Origin: Levyella massiliensis
Lineage (GTDB): Bacteria; Bacillota; Clostridia; Tissierellales; Peptoniphilaceae
DNA length: 64,000 nt
Reading direction: 5' to 3'
Assembly: GCF_000308275.2 (NCBI RefSeq)
Contig: NZ_HG529490.1
Location: 62,001 to 126,000 of the forward strand
The stretch's first letter is position 1; each line of letters opens with the position of its first letter. Shown here piece after piece: positions 8,564 through 16,468 of the stretch. Below the pieces are notes generated by a model. It searched no databases, was not told where the DNA came from, and worked only from the letters and a program-made list of their open reading frames with translations. A program made the position numbers and the translations under genes.

Positions 8564-8591
8564 TTGACAGAGAGCGATACCGTCTTAAAAT
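8564..8591 (+). promoter_or_regulatory. Predicted sigma-A promoter for the HAD phosphatase gene
   Basis: TTGACA at 8564-8569 and TAAAAT at 8586-8591 are separated by 16 bases, about 36 bases upstream of ATG 8628. The assignment is by consensus only. Confidence 0.5.
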
Positions 8592-8627
8592 TTGTTATAC
8601 TGACTGTGTTACCAGAAAAGAGGATCT

Positions 8628-9500
8628 ATGAGCGAAAAAATTATTCTTCCCAACCAACACCCTTTGCGTCTGATCGCGTCGGATATGGATGGGACGCTGT
8701 TACAAACCAATTTAACGATTGAAGCGCAGACGAAAGCGTTATTGATCGCTTGGCAAAAACAGGGCATTCGCCTGGTGCTGATTTCCGGGCGACCGCTGCA
8801 AGGCATGATTCCTTATGCCAGAGAGCTCGAAATGGATCGCTATGAAGGCGTAGTGATCGGCGCAAATGGTGGACATGCCTATCAATTGGGCGTGGAAAAA
8901 GATCTGTGGCGCCATACGCTATCGATTGCATCGGCGCAGCATTACTTTTCGCTGTGGAAGCCCTATCCGTTGACGTTGATCGCTTATGGTCGTGAAAAAA
9001 TCTATGTGGATTTGCCTGCCAAGGAACATCTGACCTATCTCGGCATGTCCATGGAAAAAGGGTTAAAGCGTATCGAAAAAATCACCGGCCTAAAGGTGGA
9101 TCTGCGCGACTTGACCAAGCCGTTGCCCGAGGAACCGGTGAAAGCCTGTGTGCTGGGGGAGCGATCCACGATATTAAAGGCACAGGCGGCCATCAAGGAT
9201 GATTATGAAGATCATATTTACGGCGCTTTCTCCGCGGATAATTATTATGAAGCGATGGTGCGCGGCATCAACAAAGGCACGGGTTTGCAAGAATATGCGG
9301 ATCGCTACAATATTTTGCCGGAAGAGATCATCGCATTTGGTGATGAAGATAACGACATTCCGATGCTCACGTATGCCGGTGTCGGCGTAGCCATGGGCAA
9401 GGCATCTGAAGGCGCCATTGCTGCGGCAAAATATCGCACCGGGTCGAATAACGAAGCAGGCATCTATCAATTCTTAAGCGATCTGCCACAGGAACAGTAA
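8628..9500 (+). CDS. Cof-type HAD-IIB family phosphatase
   Basis: A 290-residue soluble HAD hydrolase. Motif I is SDMDGTLL (nucleophile Asp19, acid/base Asp21), motif II is VLISGRP, and motif III/IV is the lysine region followed by IAFGDEDNDIPML near residue 240. The C2-type cap lies between about 85 and 200. Cof-type enzymes dephosphorylate sugar phosphates, flavin or pyridoxal phosphate; the natural substrate cannot be read from the sequence. It ends five bases before the convergent MaoC-like gene, with no clear terminator in between. Confidence 0.88.
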   Translation: MSEKIILPNQHPLRLIASDMDGTLLQTNLTIEAQTKALLIAWQKQGIRLVLISGRPLQGMIPYARELEMDRYEGVVIGANGGHAYQLGVEKDLWRHTLSIASAQHYFSLWKPYPLTLIAYGREKIYVDLPAKEHLTYLGMSMEKGLKRIEKITGLKVDLRDLTKPLPEEPVKACVLGERSTILKAQAAIKDDYEDHIYGAFSADNYYEAMVRGINKGTGLQEYADRYNILPEEIIAFGDEDNDIPMLTYAGVGVAMGKASEGAIAAAKYRTGSNNEAGIYQFLSDLPQEQ

Positions 9501-9504
9501 CCCC

Positions 9505-10437
9505 TTACGCCTGTTCACCTACTTCCAGAAGGCAACGTAAAATCGGCGGGGCGCTATCGGCCTGCAATTGAAAATCTAAGAGGGAACTGTCGGGCATTTC
9601 GGCAGTTCCTTTTTGTATTAACACGACGGACGGCTGATAGGCTACGTTTGGACGACAGGGGGCGAGCCATTGTGCCTGCCGAAGGCGAAGGGGACCGGTA
9701 AAAGCATCGGCGCCGAAGAGACGCAAGCCGACGCCCATCAGCGCAGCCATGGAATGAAGCCCCGAGGAAAAGAGACCGCCGAAAGGGCCTGCGCTCGCAG
9801 CAGCAATATCGACGTGCATGGGGCGATTATCGTAGGCTTTGCCAAAAGCTACGATATCCTCTGTGGAAAGACAGATAGAAGGCGCCTTCCACAGACTGCC
9901 CACCGGTTCATCCAATTGATTGCGGCGCGCGGGAATGAGGGAAAGCTTGGTCCGCTCAGGAAACGTTATGAGTGGTGGGGCAGGTCGCTTTTTCCGCGGC
10001 AACGGGTGGCGCAAGCCCATTTTTCCCGTGATTTCCACGGTACAAACGGGCAGATCGCCAGCAGGTGTTTTCTTGAAAACGTGCAGCAAGAACGATACAC
10101 TCCCTGCATCGCCGCCGGAAAAAACGCGCTTTCGAGAGATCGTAACGGTTCCGCCGAGGACGTCATTGATAGCCACCGGGCGAAACCAATTCCCCTGATC
10201 CACGCTCATGCCGGCCACCATTGTTCCGTCATCTGTTTGGGTACACACCCATTGCGCCCAAACCGCAGTGACGATATGCCAGAAGGAGACAGGTTCATCC
10301 GAAGCAGGCAGAGGTCTTCCTTCATAGCGCTGGGCAAAAAGGCTCCTTTCTGCGGCAGTGATCACGCGATCCTCCAATGGGAACACTTCACCCACCGTAA
10401 ACGCTTCAAAAGAGCGATGTTTTTTCCAAGTGACCAT
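9505..10437 (-). CDS. MaoC-like (double hotdog) dehydratase-family protein
   Basis: The start at ATG 10437 is chosen because AGGAGG lies four bases upstream; a start ten codons earlier has no such site. The 310-residue protein has two hotdog-like halves. The C-terminal half contains the MaoC hydratase motif, with Asp and His in YDNRPMHVD followed by AAASAGPFGGLFSSGLHSMA. In enoyl-CoA hydratases of this family those residues are the catalytic dyad. The N-terminal half resembles the FAS1-like/MaoC N domain (FEAFTVGEVFPLEDR). It probably acts on an acyl-CoA or related thioester, but there are no fatty-acid or PHA genes nearby, so the pathway is open. Confidence 0.7.
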   Translation of the reverse strand: MVTWKKHRSFEAFTVGEVFPLEDRVITAAERSLFAQRYEGRPLPASDEPVSFWHIVTAVWAQWVCTQTDDGTMVAGMSVDQGNWFRPVAINDVLGGTVTISRKRVFSGGDAGSVSFLLHVFKKTPAGDLPVCTVEITGKMGLRHPLPRKKRPAPPLITFPERTKLSLIPARRNQLDEPVGSLWKAPSICLSTEDIVAFGKAYDNRPMHVDIAAASAGPFGGLFSSGLHSMAALMGVGLRLFGADAFTGPLRLRQAQWLAPCRPNVAYQPSVVLIQKGTAEMPDSSLLDFQLQADSAPPILRCLLEVGEQA

Positions 10438-10474
10438 ATTGCCTCCTGGCTTTCCTTTATTATGCAATATTCTA

Positions 10475-10561
10475 TATAATGGTAGAGACAGGCAAAGAAG
10501 GATTTCTTTGCCGGATGTTATTCCTTCTACCCGAACTTTTTAGAGGCTAACAGGAGGTGCT
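10475..10561 (+). promoter_or_regulatory. guaA promoter and short leader with hairpin
   Basis: A TATAAT lies at 10475-10480, with no good -35 at 17 bases. The leader contains a perfect nine-base stem (GGCAAAGAA, loop GGA, TTCTTTGCC, about 10490-10512) and then AGGAGG six to eight bases before ATG 10562. No purine-riboswitch core is visible and the stem lacks a following T run, so regulation through it is unproven. Confidence 0.4.
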
Positions 10562-12113
10562 ATGAGCCGGATGGACAATCTCCGTCAGGAAAAAATTCTT
10601 ATTTTGGATTTTGGCGGACAATATAAACAATTGATTGGAAGACGTGTGCGTGAAGAGCATGTTTTTTGCGAAATCAAACCGTGTACGACATCGCTGGAAA
10701 CAATTAAGGCCGGGCAATATGCGGGCCTGATTTTAACGGGCGGTCCAGATTCGGTCTATGAAGAGGACGCCTTGCAAGCAGATGAAGGGATTCTTTCGTT
10801 AGGTCTACCGATTCTCGGGATTTGCTACGGAGCGCAGTGGATTGCCTATCACACGGGCGGTACGGTCGATAAAGCCGGCGTACCCGAATACGGTAAAACC
10901 GTTACGCATTTTGCCGTCGATTCTCCGCTTTTCCATTCCATGCCGGCGGATTCCGTCGTTTGGATGTCTCATGGCGATCAGATTCTGGCCCTTGGCGATG
11001 GCTTTGCTTCCATTGCTCATTCCGATCATTGCCCCGTGGCCGCTTTTGGCCATGCGGATCGTGCGATTTACGGGATGCAGTTTCATCCGGAAGTAGAGCA
11101 TACCGAATATGGCAGAGAACTTTTGCACAATTTCCTCTATGAAATTTGTCATGTCCGCGGCGAGTGGACGATGAACGCCTTTGTGGACGCTACCGTGGCG
11201 CATTTGAAAGAAACGCTGGCTGGGAAGAAGGCTCTCTGCGCTTTTTCGGGCGGCGTGGATTCTTCCGTTGCTGCCCTTCTGGTTCATAAGGCTATCGGCC
11301 AAAATCTCACCTGCGTTTTCGTGGATCACGGCATGTTGCGCAAGGACGAGGCGGATACCGTTGAACGCGTGTTCAAGCATGAATTCGGCTTGAATCTCAT
11401 TCGCGTGGACGCTTCCGAGCGATTCCTTAAGCTTTTGGAAGGTGTCACAGATCCGGAGCAAAAGCGCAAGATCATCGGCGAGCAATTCATTCGCGTTTTT
11501 GAGGAGGAAGCGGCAAAAAATTGGTGCGGTGGATGTCCTTGTCCAGGGCACCATCTACCCTGACGTAATCGAATCCGGCGTGGGCGGCGCTGTGATCAAA
11601 TCGCATCATAATGTGGGCGGCCTACCGAAGAACGTCCGCTTTGACTCCCTGGTTGAGCCGTTACGAGACCTCTTTAAGGATGAAGTTCGCGCTGTCGGCA
11701 CCGAACTGGGCATTGCCGAAGACCTCGTCTGGCGCCAGCCATTCCCGGGGCCCGGTCTTGCCGTGCGCATTCTCGGCGAAATCACCAGCGAGCGCATTCG
11801 CATCGTCCAGGACGCCGATGCTATCTGGCGTGAAGAAATCAAAAATGCCGGCCTGCATCGCTCCATCGGCCAATACTTTGCCGTACTCACGAATTTAGCC
11901 ACCGTCGGCGTGATGGGCGACCATCGCACCTACGATTACGTTTTGGGGCTGCGTGCCGTCACCACAAACGACTTTATGACTGCCGAGTGGGCACGCGTTC
12001 CCTATGACGTTCTCGATCGCGCCTCCAACCGCATCGTGAACGAAGTGGATGGTGTCAGCCGCGTGGTCTACGACATTACCGGCAAGCCACCCGCGACGAT
12101 TGAGTGGGAATAA
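10562..12113 (+). CDS. guaA: GMP synthase (glutamine-hydrolysing), frameshifted in an A6 run
   Basis: GuaA converts XMP, ATP and glutamine to GMP. The N-terminal amidotransferase domain has the triad Cys88 (GICYGAQ), His175 and Glu177 (MQFHPEVEH). The synthetase PP-loop is [13 protein letters not shown] near 228-240, and the C-terminal dimerisation domain ends in the canonical ATIEWE. The frame breaks at the A run 11515-11520. The first frame ends at 11563 after an aberrant tail; the correct protein continues in the other frame ([14 protein letters not shown]). Removing one A restores 516 residues without a gap. A homopolymer sequencing error is the simplest reading, because GMP synthase is a core enzyme; real inactivation is possible. 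A mobile element lies immediately downstream. Confidence 0.92.
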
Positions 12114-12173
12114 ATCGAGTTGCTTAAAAAAGCCAGTGTTTATGCGGGTTTCAGCGATTTCGATTAGTCTTTT

Positions 12174-12191
12174 GATAACAAATTGATAACA
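12174..12191 (+). repeat. Left terminal direct repeat of the element (GATAACA pair)
   Basis: GATAACAAATTGATAACA occurs 61 bases after the guaA stop. The same 18-mer with one mismatch lies at 20714-20731 in the same orientation. These are likely integrase/excisionase arm sites or the attachment core. Confidence 0.6.
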
Positions 12192-12305
12192 GTCATAGCA
12201 AGTGCCATTATTCTTGTTATCCAGTGGTTTATGGGTAACGGAACAATTAACAGGTGGCTTGCAGACTAAAGTTCGGAGCTTGGCTCTGAACAAATTCCAT
12301 ATTAT

Positions 12306-12353
12306 AAACTAAGCCCTTAGCTGTGGTTAATAACCATAGTTAAGGGCTTTTTT
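12306..12353 (+). terminator. Intrinsic terminator at the left end of the element
   Basis: AAGCCCTTA pairs with TAAGGGCTT across an imperfect inner stem (GTGGTTAATAACCAT), followed by TTTTTTG. It is oriented to stop plus-strand transcription arriving from guaA before it enters the element. Confidence 0.7.
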
Positions 12354-12405
12354 GTCGTTGCCAAAGCATCTGTAGGGAGCTGCCAGTGGCAGGTCCTGTA
12401 GGTGC

Positions 12406-12936
12406 TTATTTATCTTTCAAGTGGTCTTTGAATGCTTCCACGAGAGCGTCACTTAATTCCTGTGATGGAACTTTTGCCCAACGCTGTGTGGTGTCGAACT
12501 CTGGATAATGGTAACGCCAGTTATCGTATTCTTCTCTGTTGATTTCTTCGGAAGATAGCTTGTCTGCCTGTTCTTTCCAAGCATACAGCATTTTGAGGAG
12601 TTCATATGCTTCTCTGCCTTTGTCCTTGTTGACCTTTAAGCATACCTCTCCGTCTGCTTCACTGACAGTAAGACCGTAAATATCTTCAAGGGTAAACAGA
12701 GTGTGCATAAGACCGATATAGCTGTCTATGTCAGGAACATCAAGAGCCTGTGGAGAAACATCAAGCACCTGTGCCAATGCATTTGTAAGGTCTGCTTTCG
12801 GTTTGCGTGTACCAGTTTCGTACTGTGCCAAACGCACATCAGCACTCTTTTCTGGAAAACCGATTGCTGTACCGAGATACTTTTGTGTCATACCACGCAT
12901 TAGTCTGAAAAAATGTATTCTTTCGCTGATAGCCAT
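12406..12936 (-). CDS. XRE-family transcriptional repressor of the mobile element
   Basis: A 176-residue protein with an N-terminal helix-turn-helix (residues about 8-65: FRLMRGMTQKYLGTAIGF, then VRLAQYETGTRKPKADL). The C-terminal part is acidic and helical, of unknown fold, and contains Trp-rich segments. It is the only leftward gene of the element and faces the xis-int operon. Its own promoter (TTGACT at 12993-12998 and TATACT at 12969-12974, both read on the minus strand) carries a copy of the repeated AAATGTTTAGT motif in the spacer. That fits autoregulation and control of integration genes in the style of phage and conjugative-element repressors. Confidence 0.82.
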   Translation of the reverse strand: MAISERIHFFRLMRGMTQKYLGTAIGFPEKSADVRLAQYETGTRKPKADLTNALAQVLDVSPQALDVPDIDSYIGLMHTLFTLEDIYGLTVSEADGEVCLKVNKDKGREAYELLKMLYAWKEQADKLSSEEINREEYDNWRYHYPEFDTTQRWAKVPSQELSDALVEAFKDHLKDK

Positions 12937-13384
12937 AATGATACGCTCCTTTTATATTTAGTGAAATAAGTATAGCAGAAATGTTTAGTGGAAGTCAAGA
13001 AAAACCGAAACAAAAATGTTTAATATTTTCTTTGCAACCACTTGACAATAGCAAATATGTTTAGTAAAATAAATTACGAATTAAACAAATATGCTTAATG
13101 CGACAACTGAATGACCGTCCGAAAAGCCAAACCGCCAAGACCTCGTCGGAGCAAGTTCCGTATCGTTCGCTTGTGTGCAAGCACAAAAGCTCATTCGCTG
13201 CACTGCTCCTCCTCTTCCCCAAAAGTCTCCGACTTTTCGGGAACCCCTATACGAGCGAGCGCCTGATGTACTGCGGTGCATTGGGACAGCACAGCGCCTG
13301 CCGACAAGCAGGAGTGCCTGTTGGAACTTTAACACGGAGAAAGCGGCAAGCAAAAAATTATTTTAAGAAAGGAAGAAAAAGGAT
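12937..13384. promoter_or_regulatory. Divergent control region of the element with four repressor-like sites
   Basis: Four copies of an AAATATGTTTAGT-like motif lie at 12979-12989, 13012-13024, 13053-13065 and 13087-13099. A rightward promoter has TTGACA at 13042-13047, a 17-base spacer and TAAAAT at 13065-13070, with the third motif in its spacer; the leftward repressor promoter holds the first motif. From about 13100 to 13370 follows a GC-rich non-coding stretch without a convincing frame, ending in an AAGAAAGG-type ribosome site before 13385. It may be a leader RNA; I do not recognise it. Confidence 0.65.
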
Positions 13385-13573
13385 ATGGAAAACAGATTTA
13401 TCCGAGCCGAAGATGTGGCTCAGGAACTAAACGTATCAAAACCTTATGCATATAAACTCATCAGACAATTAAATGAGGAATTGAAAGCAAAGGGCTTTAT
13501 TACGATTGCAGGGCGTGTAAATCGCCAGTATTTTTACGAAAGGCTCTACGGAGCAGGAAAGGGGGAAATGTAA
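13385..13573 (+). CDS. Excisionase-like small DNA-binding protein
   Basis: A 62-residue basic protein with a single winged-helix/MerR-like segment (FIRAEDVAQELNVSKPYAYK, then LIRQLNEELKAKG) and a C-terminal wing (RVNRQYFYERLYG). It is followed without a gap by the integrase gene (stop at 13571-13573, ATG at 13574). That position and size are typical of Xis/recombination directionality factors in tyrosine-recombinase elements. It could alternatively be a small transcription activator of the integrase. Its role in excision is inferred. Confidence 0.7.
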   Translation: MENRFIRAEDVAQELNVSKPYAYKLIRQLNEELKAKGFITIAGRVNRQYFYERLYGAGKGEM

Positions 13574-14665
13574 ATGCCGGTATTTAAGAATGAAGATAAC
13601 GGTACTTGGTATGTGATGGCAAGGTATGTGAACTGGAAAGGGGAACGCAAGCAGAAATGCAAGCGTGGCTTTGCTACCAAACGAGAAGCACAGGAATGGG
13701 AAAGAATGTTCAAATTGCAGACTTCTTCAGACCTTGATATGAGTTTTGAAGCCTTTACGGAGCTTTATATCAATGATGTGAAGAACCGTTTGAAGGAAAA
13801 CACGTGGCTTACCAAAGAGCATATCATACGCACAAAGATACTTCCGTATTTCGGGAAACTGAAAATCAGCGAGATTTCCACAAAGGAGATTATTACTTGG
13901 CAGAATGAAATGCTTGCCTATCGTGATGAGAAGAAAAAGCCTTATTCACAGACGTATCTGAAAACGCTGCACAATCAGTTGTCCGCCATTTTCAATCACG
14001 CTGTCCGCTACTATGAACTGCGTTCCAATCCTGCGGCAAAGGTGGGAAATATGGGACGTGAGGAACACAAGGAAATGCTGTTCTGGACAAAGGAAGAATA
14101 CAAGAAATTCTCTTTTGAGATGATGGACAAGCCTGTTTCCTTTTATGCGTTTGAAATGCTTTACTGGTGCGGTATCCGAGAGGGCGAGCTGTTAGCTTTG
14201 ACTCCGGCAGATTTCAACTTTGATAAGGAAACAGTCACAATCAATAAATCCTATCAGCGTTTGAAAGGGCAGGATGTGATTACTTCTCCGAAAACGAAAA
14301 AGAGCAACCGCACGATTAAAATGCCGAAGTTTCTGTGTGAGGAAATGAAAGAATATCTCGGTATGCTTTACGGATTGAAGAAGAAAGACCGTATCTTTAC
14401 GGTGACGAAAAGCTATCTTCATCACGAGATGGACAGAGGGGCAAAGGCGGCAGGCGTGAAGCGTATCCGCATTCACGATCTCCGTCACAGCCACATTTCA
14501 CTCTTGATTGATATGGGCTTTTCTGCGGTGGCGATTGCTGACCGAGTTGGTCACGAAAGTATTGATATTACTTATCAGTACGCACACCTCTTTCCGTCAA
14601 AGCAGATTGAGATGGCAGAAAAATTAGATGATTTAGGGAAAGGAGATTTTGAAAATGTCAGCTAA
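13574..14665 (+). CDS. int: Tyrosine site-specific integrase
   Basis: A 363-residue phage-type integrase. The N-terminal arm-binding domain (residues about 1-50, YVNWKGERKQKCKRGFATK) is AP2-like. The SAM-like core-binding domain is about 58-150. The catalytic domain is about 170-355, with the first arginine in CGIREGELLAL, the HxxR box in IHDLRHSHISLL, the late histidine in VGHESIDIT and the nucleophile tyrosine in TYQYAHLF. All catalytic residues are present, so it should be active. It is directly downstream of the xis-like gene and overlaps the next gene by 17 bases. Position beside guaA fits the group of integrases that target the guaA 3' end, though the att core was not resolved. Confidence 0.93.
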   Translation: MPVFKNEDNGTWYVMARYVNWKGERKQKCKRGFATKREAQEWERMFKLQTSSDLDMSFEAFTELYINDVKNRLKENTWLTKEHIIRTKILPYFGKLKISEISTKEIITWQNEMLAYRDEKKKPYSQTYLKTLHNQLSAIFNHAVRYYELRSNPAAKVGNMGREEHKEMLFWTKEEYKKFSFEMMDKPVSFYAFEMLYWCGIREGELLALTPADFNFDKETVTINKSYQRLKGQDVITSPKTKKSNRTIKMPKFLCEEMKEYLGMLYGLKKKDRIFTVTKSYLHHEMDRGAKAAGVKRIRIHDLRHSHISLLIDMGFSAVAIADRVGHESIDITYQYAHLFPSKQIEMAEKLDDLGKGDFENVS

Positions 14666-14990
14666 GAACAGAGATAACAAAAATCGTTGGAGGAATATCA
14701 CAGTAGGGTTTCGAGTATCGCCCGAAGAAAACGAACTCATTAACAGAGCTGTAGCTCTATCAGGATTGCCAAAACAGGAGTATTGTTACCGCCGTTGCTT
14801 AAATCAGGATGTGGTGGTACAGGGCAATCCGAGAGTGTATAAGGCGTTGAAAACGGAATTTGCCACAGTCCTTGCGGAACTGAAAAGGATTGAAGCAGGA
14901 AAAGGTGTGGATGATGAACTGCTGAGTGTAATAGAACTGATTTCCATTATTCTCGGCGGTTTGAAAGGAGAGGATGCGAATGGAGAATAA
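14649..14990 (+). CDS. MobC-like mobilization accessory protein
   Basis: A 113-residue protein. The N-terminal half has the pattern of a ribbon-helix-helix/MobC relaxosome protein (RWRNITVGFRVSPEENELIN, then RAVALSGLPKQEYCYRR); the C-terminal half is helical and acidic. It overlaps the end of the integrase gene and the start of the ATPase gene, so it is probably translated as part of the same operon. MobC-type proteins bind near oriT and help the relaxase open the strands. The family call rests on sequence pattern and the presence of a MobV relaxase downstream. Confidence 0.6.
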   Translation: MKMSAKNRDNKNRWRNITVGFRVSPEENELINRAVALSGLPKQEYCYRRCLNQDVVVQGNPRVYKALKTEFATVLAELKRIEAGKGVDDELLSVIELISIILGGLKGEDANGE

Positions 14991-16134
14991 AAAAGAAATG
15001 ACTATTCCAAATGTATCTGCGGCAACAGATGCGGAACAGTCACTTTCCAAATGTACTGACAATAGTATAGTCAATCAGGATACGGATTTCAAGGGGTACG
15101 AGCAATCTTTTGAAGAAATGCAAAGGGAAATACTCAGACAGTTAGACCCTTCCTATCTGAAAACAGTATCAATGACAACGCTGTATGATACGGTGTTTGA
15201 GGTTCAGACACCACTTATCGACGGTCTGCTCCAAAGGGGAACTTACCTTTTCGTAGGTTCCCCGAAAGTGGGAAAGAGCTTTATGATGGCACAGCTTGCC
15301 TATCATATCAGCACAGGCACACCGCTTTGGGAGTATAAGGTGCGTAAGGCAACGGTGCTTTATTTTGCCCTTGAAGATGATTACCCACGTTTGCAGAAGC
15401 GATTGTTTCAGATGTTCGGTGCAAAGGAGACAGGCAATCTGTATTTCGCAACGGAATGTAAAACGGTCAATGGCGGACTGGAAGAACAGATAAGAGGGTT
15501 TATGAGGGAACACCCAGACACAGGCTTGATTATCATAGACACCTTAAAGCGTGTGCGTGAAGCAGGCGGAGCAGATTACAGCTACGCAAGTGATTATGAT
15601 GTTGTGGCAAGGCTGAAAGCGTTGGCAGACAGTTACAAGGTTTCAATGCTTATTGTTCATCATACACGCAAACAAAAATCGGAAGATATATTCGATATGA
15701 TTTCAGGCACGAATGGTCTGATGGGTGCGGCAGACGGTGCATTTGTTCTCAGTAAGGACAAGCGTACTTCCAACAATGCCACACTTGATGTTGCTGGCAG
15801 AGACCAGCAGGATATGAAAATCCATCTTGTAAGGGACAGCGAGCGATTGGTGTGGAACTTTGCAAAATCGGAAACGGAGATGTGGAAAGAACCGCCCGAA
15901 CCTCTGCTTGAGAAGATAGCGGATACGCTCTTTTCGGAAAGTGACAGATGGGAAGGAACTGCTTCGGAACTTTGCGAAAGGCTTGCGGTGGATATAAAGC
16001 CGAATGTACTTTCTTTAAGGCTCAGTATCAACGCAAGCAGGCTGTTTCGTGATTACGGTATCCGTTATCAGAACAGCCGCACACACGACGGAAGAAAGGT
16101 TTCACTTTGGAAAGAAACCGAGCAGACGGCGTGA
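14980..16134 (+). CDS. RecA-fold AAA ATPase, RepA-like helicase/replication protein
   Basis: A 384-residue protein in the RepA/DnaB-like RecA-fold group (AAA_25 type). Walker A is FVGSPKVGKSFMMAQL near residue 90, and Walker B is LIIIDTLKR. It has a sensor-like histidine pair in MLIVHHTRKQ and a C-terminal winged-helix-like region (ASELCERLAVDIKPNVLSLR). Such proteins are hexameric helicases that load on plasmid or mobile-element origins. Start 14980 has GGAG nine bases upstream; ATG 14974 is an alternative only three bases from it. It is followed by a large inverted repeat and the oriT region, so it may replicate the excised circle. That role is inference. Confidence 0.75.
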   Translation: MENKKEMTIPNVSAATDAEQSLSKCTDNSIVNQDTDFKGYEQSFEEMQREILRQLDPSYLKTVSMTTLYDTVFEVQTPLIDGLLQRGTYLFVGSPKVGKSFMMAQLAYHISTGTPLWEYKVRKATVLYFALEDDYPRLQKRLFQMFGAKETGNLYFATECKTVNGGLEEQIRGFMREHPDTGLIIIDTLKRVREAGGADYSYASDYDVVARLKALADSYKVSMLIVHHTRKQKSEDIFDMISGTNGLMGAADGAFVLSKDKRTSNNATLDVAGRDQQDMKIHLVRDSERLVWNFAKSETEMWKEPPEPLLEKIADTLFSESDRWEGTASELCERLAVDIKPNVLSLRLSINASRLFRDYGIRYQNSRTHDGRKVSLWKETEQTA

Positions 16135-16139
16135 CAAAC

Positions 16140-16214
16140 GGTGTCAAAGGTGTCAATGTTTTTGAGAGCAGCACGCTGTGAAAAACATTGTCACCATCGT
16201 CACACTTTGACACC
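16140..16214. repeat. 75-bp nested inverted repeat after the RepA-like gene
   Basis: An outer stem GGTGTCAAAG/CTTTGACACC and an inner stem GTGTCAATGTTTTT/AAAAACATTGTCAC enclose a 17-base loop (GAGAGCAGCACGCTGTG). No T run follows. The size and position, immediately after a replication-type ATPase gene and before oriT, fit an origin or single-strand hairpin, but a transcript-stabilising structure is equally possible. Confidence 0.65.
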
Positions 16215-16371
16215 GGATAAAGTTTAGGGGAGTGTGCAGAGAGTGCCTTTTCAAAGGCGGCTCTTTGGTCTCGCCTGCTGGCTCGGTCGGTTCGCAGGCG
16301 TGTGTGCCACCGGCACACGCTCACCCCTCGGAGAGCCTTCGGAGAACGCAAAACCTGTTTACAGGTCGCAT

Positions 16372-16426
16372 TTTTGATGGGTGTACCCGTCAAAAGTGCT
16401 TTTGCGTTACTTTTGACAAAAGTAAC
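16372..16426 (+). other. Candidate oriT upstream of the MobV relaxase
   Basis: Two inverted repeats lie 43-97 bases before the relaxase start: TTTTGATGGGTGTACCCGTCAAAA-type stem at 16372-16395 (arms TTTTGATGGG and CCCGTCAAAA), and GTTACTTTT-GAC-AAAAGTAAC at 16406-16426. MobV relaxases nick beside such stems just upstream of their own gene. The nick site itself is not identified. Confidence 0.55.
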
Positions 16427-16468
16427 AAAACCTGAGAATGTTGAAATTTACAGATGGGAGATGAAAAA

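Noticed and set aside
10480-10561. Purine riboswitch upstream of guaA
   Set aside because: The leader is under 90 bases and lacks the conserved three-way-junction core; only a single nine-base stem is seen.
11515-11520. Programmed ribosomal frameshift in guaA
   Set aside because: No pseudoknot or conserved slippery heptamer layout is visible, and GMP synthase is not known to need one; a homopolymer error is simpler.
16140-16214. Rho-independent terminator of the RepA-like gene
   Set aside because: The structure is far larger than a terminator, has a 17-base loop and lacks a T run after the outer stem.
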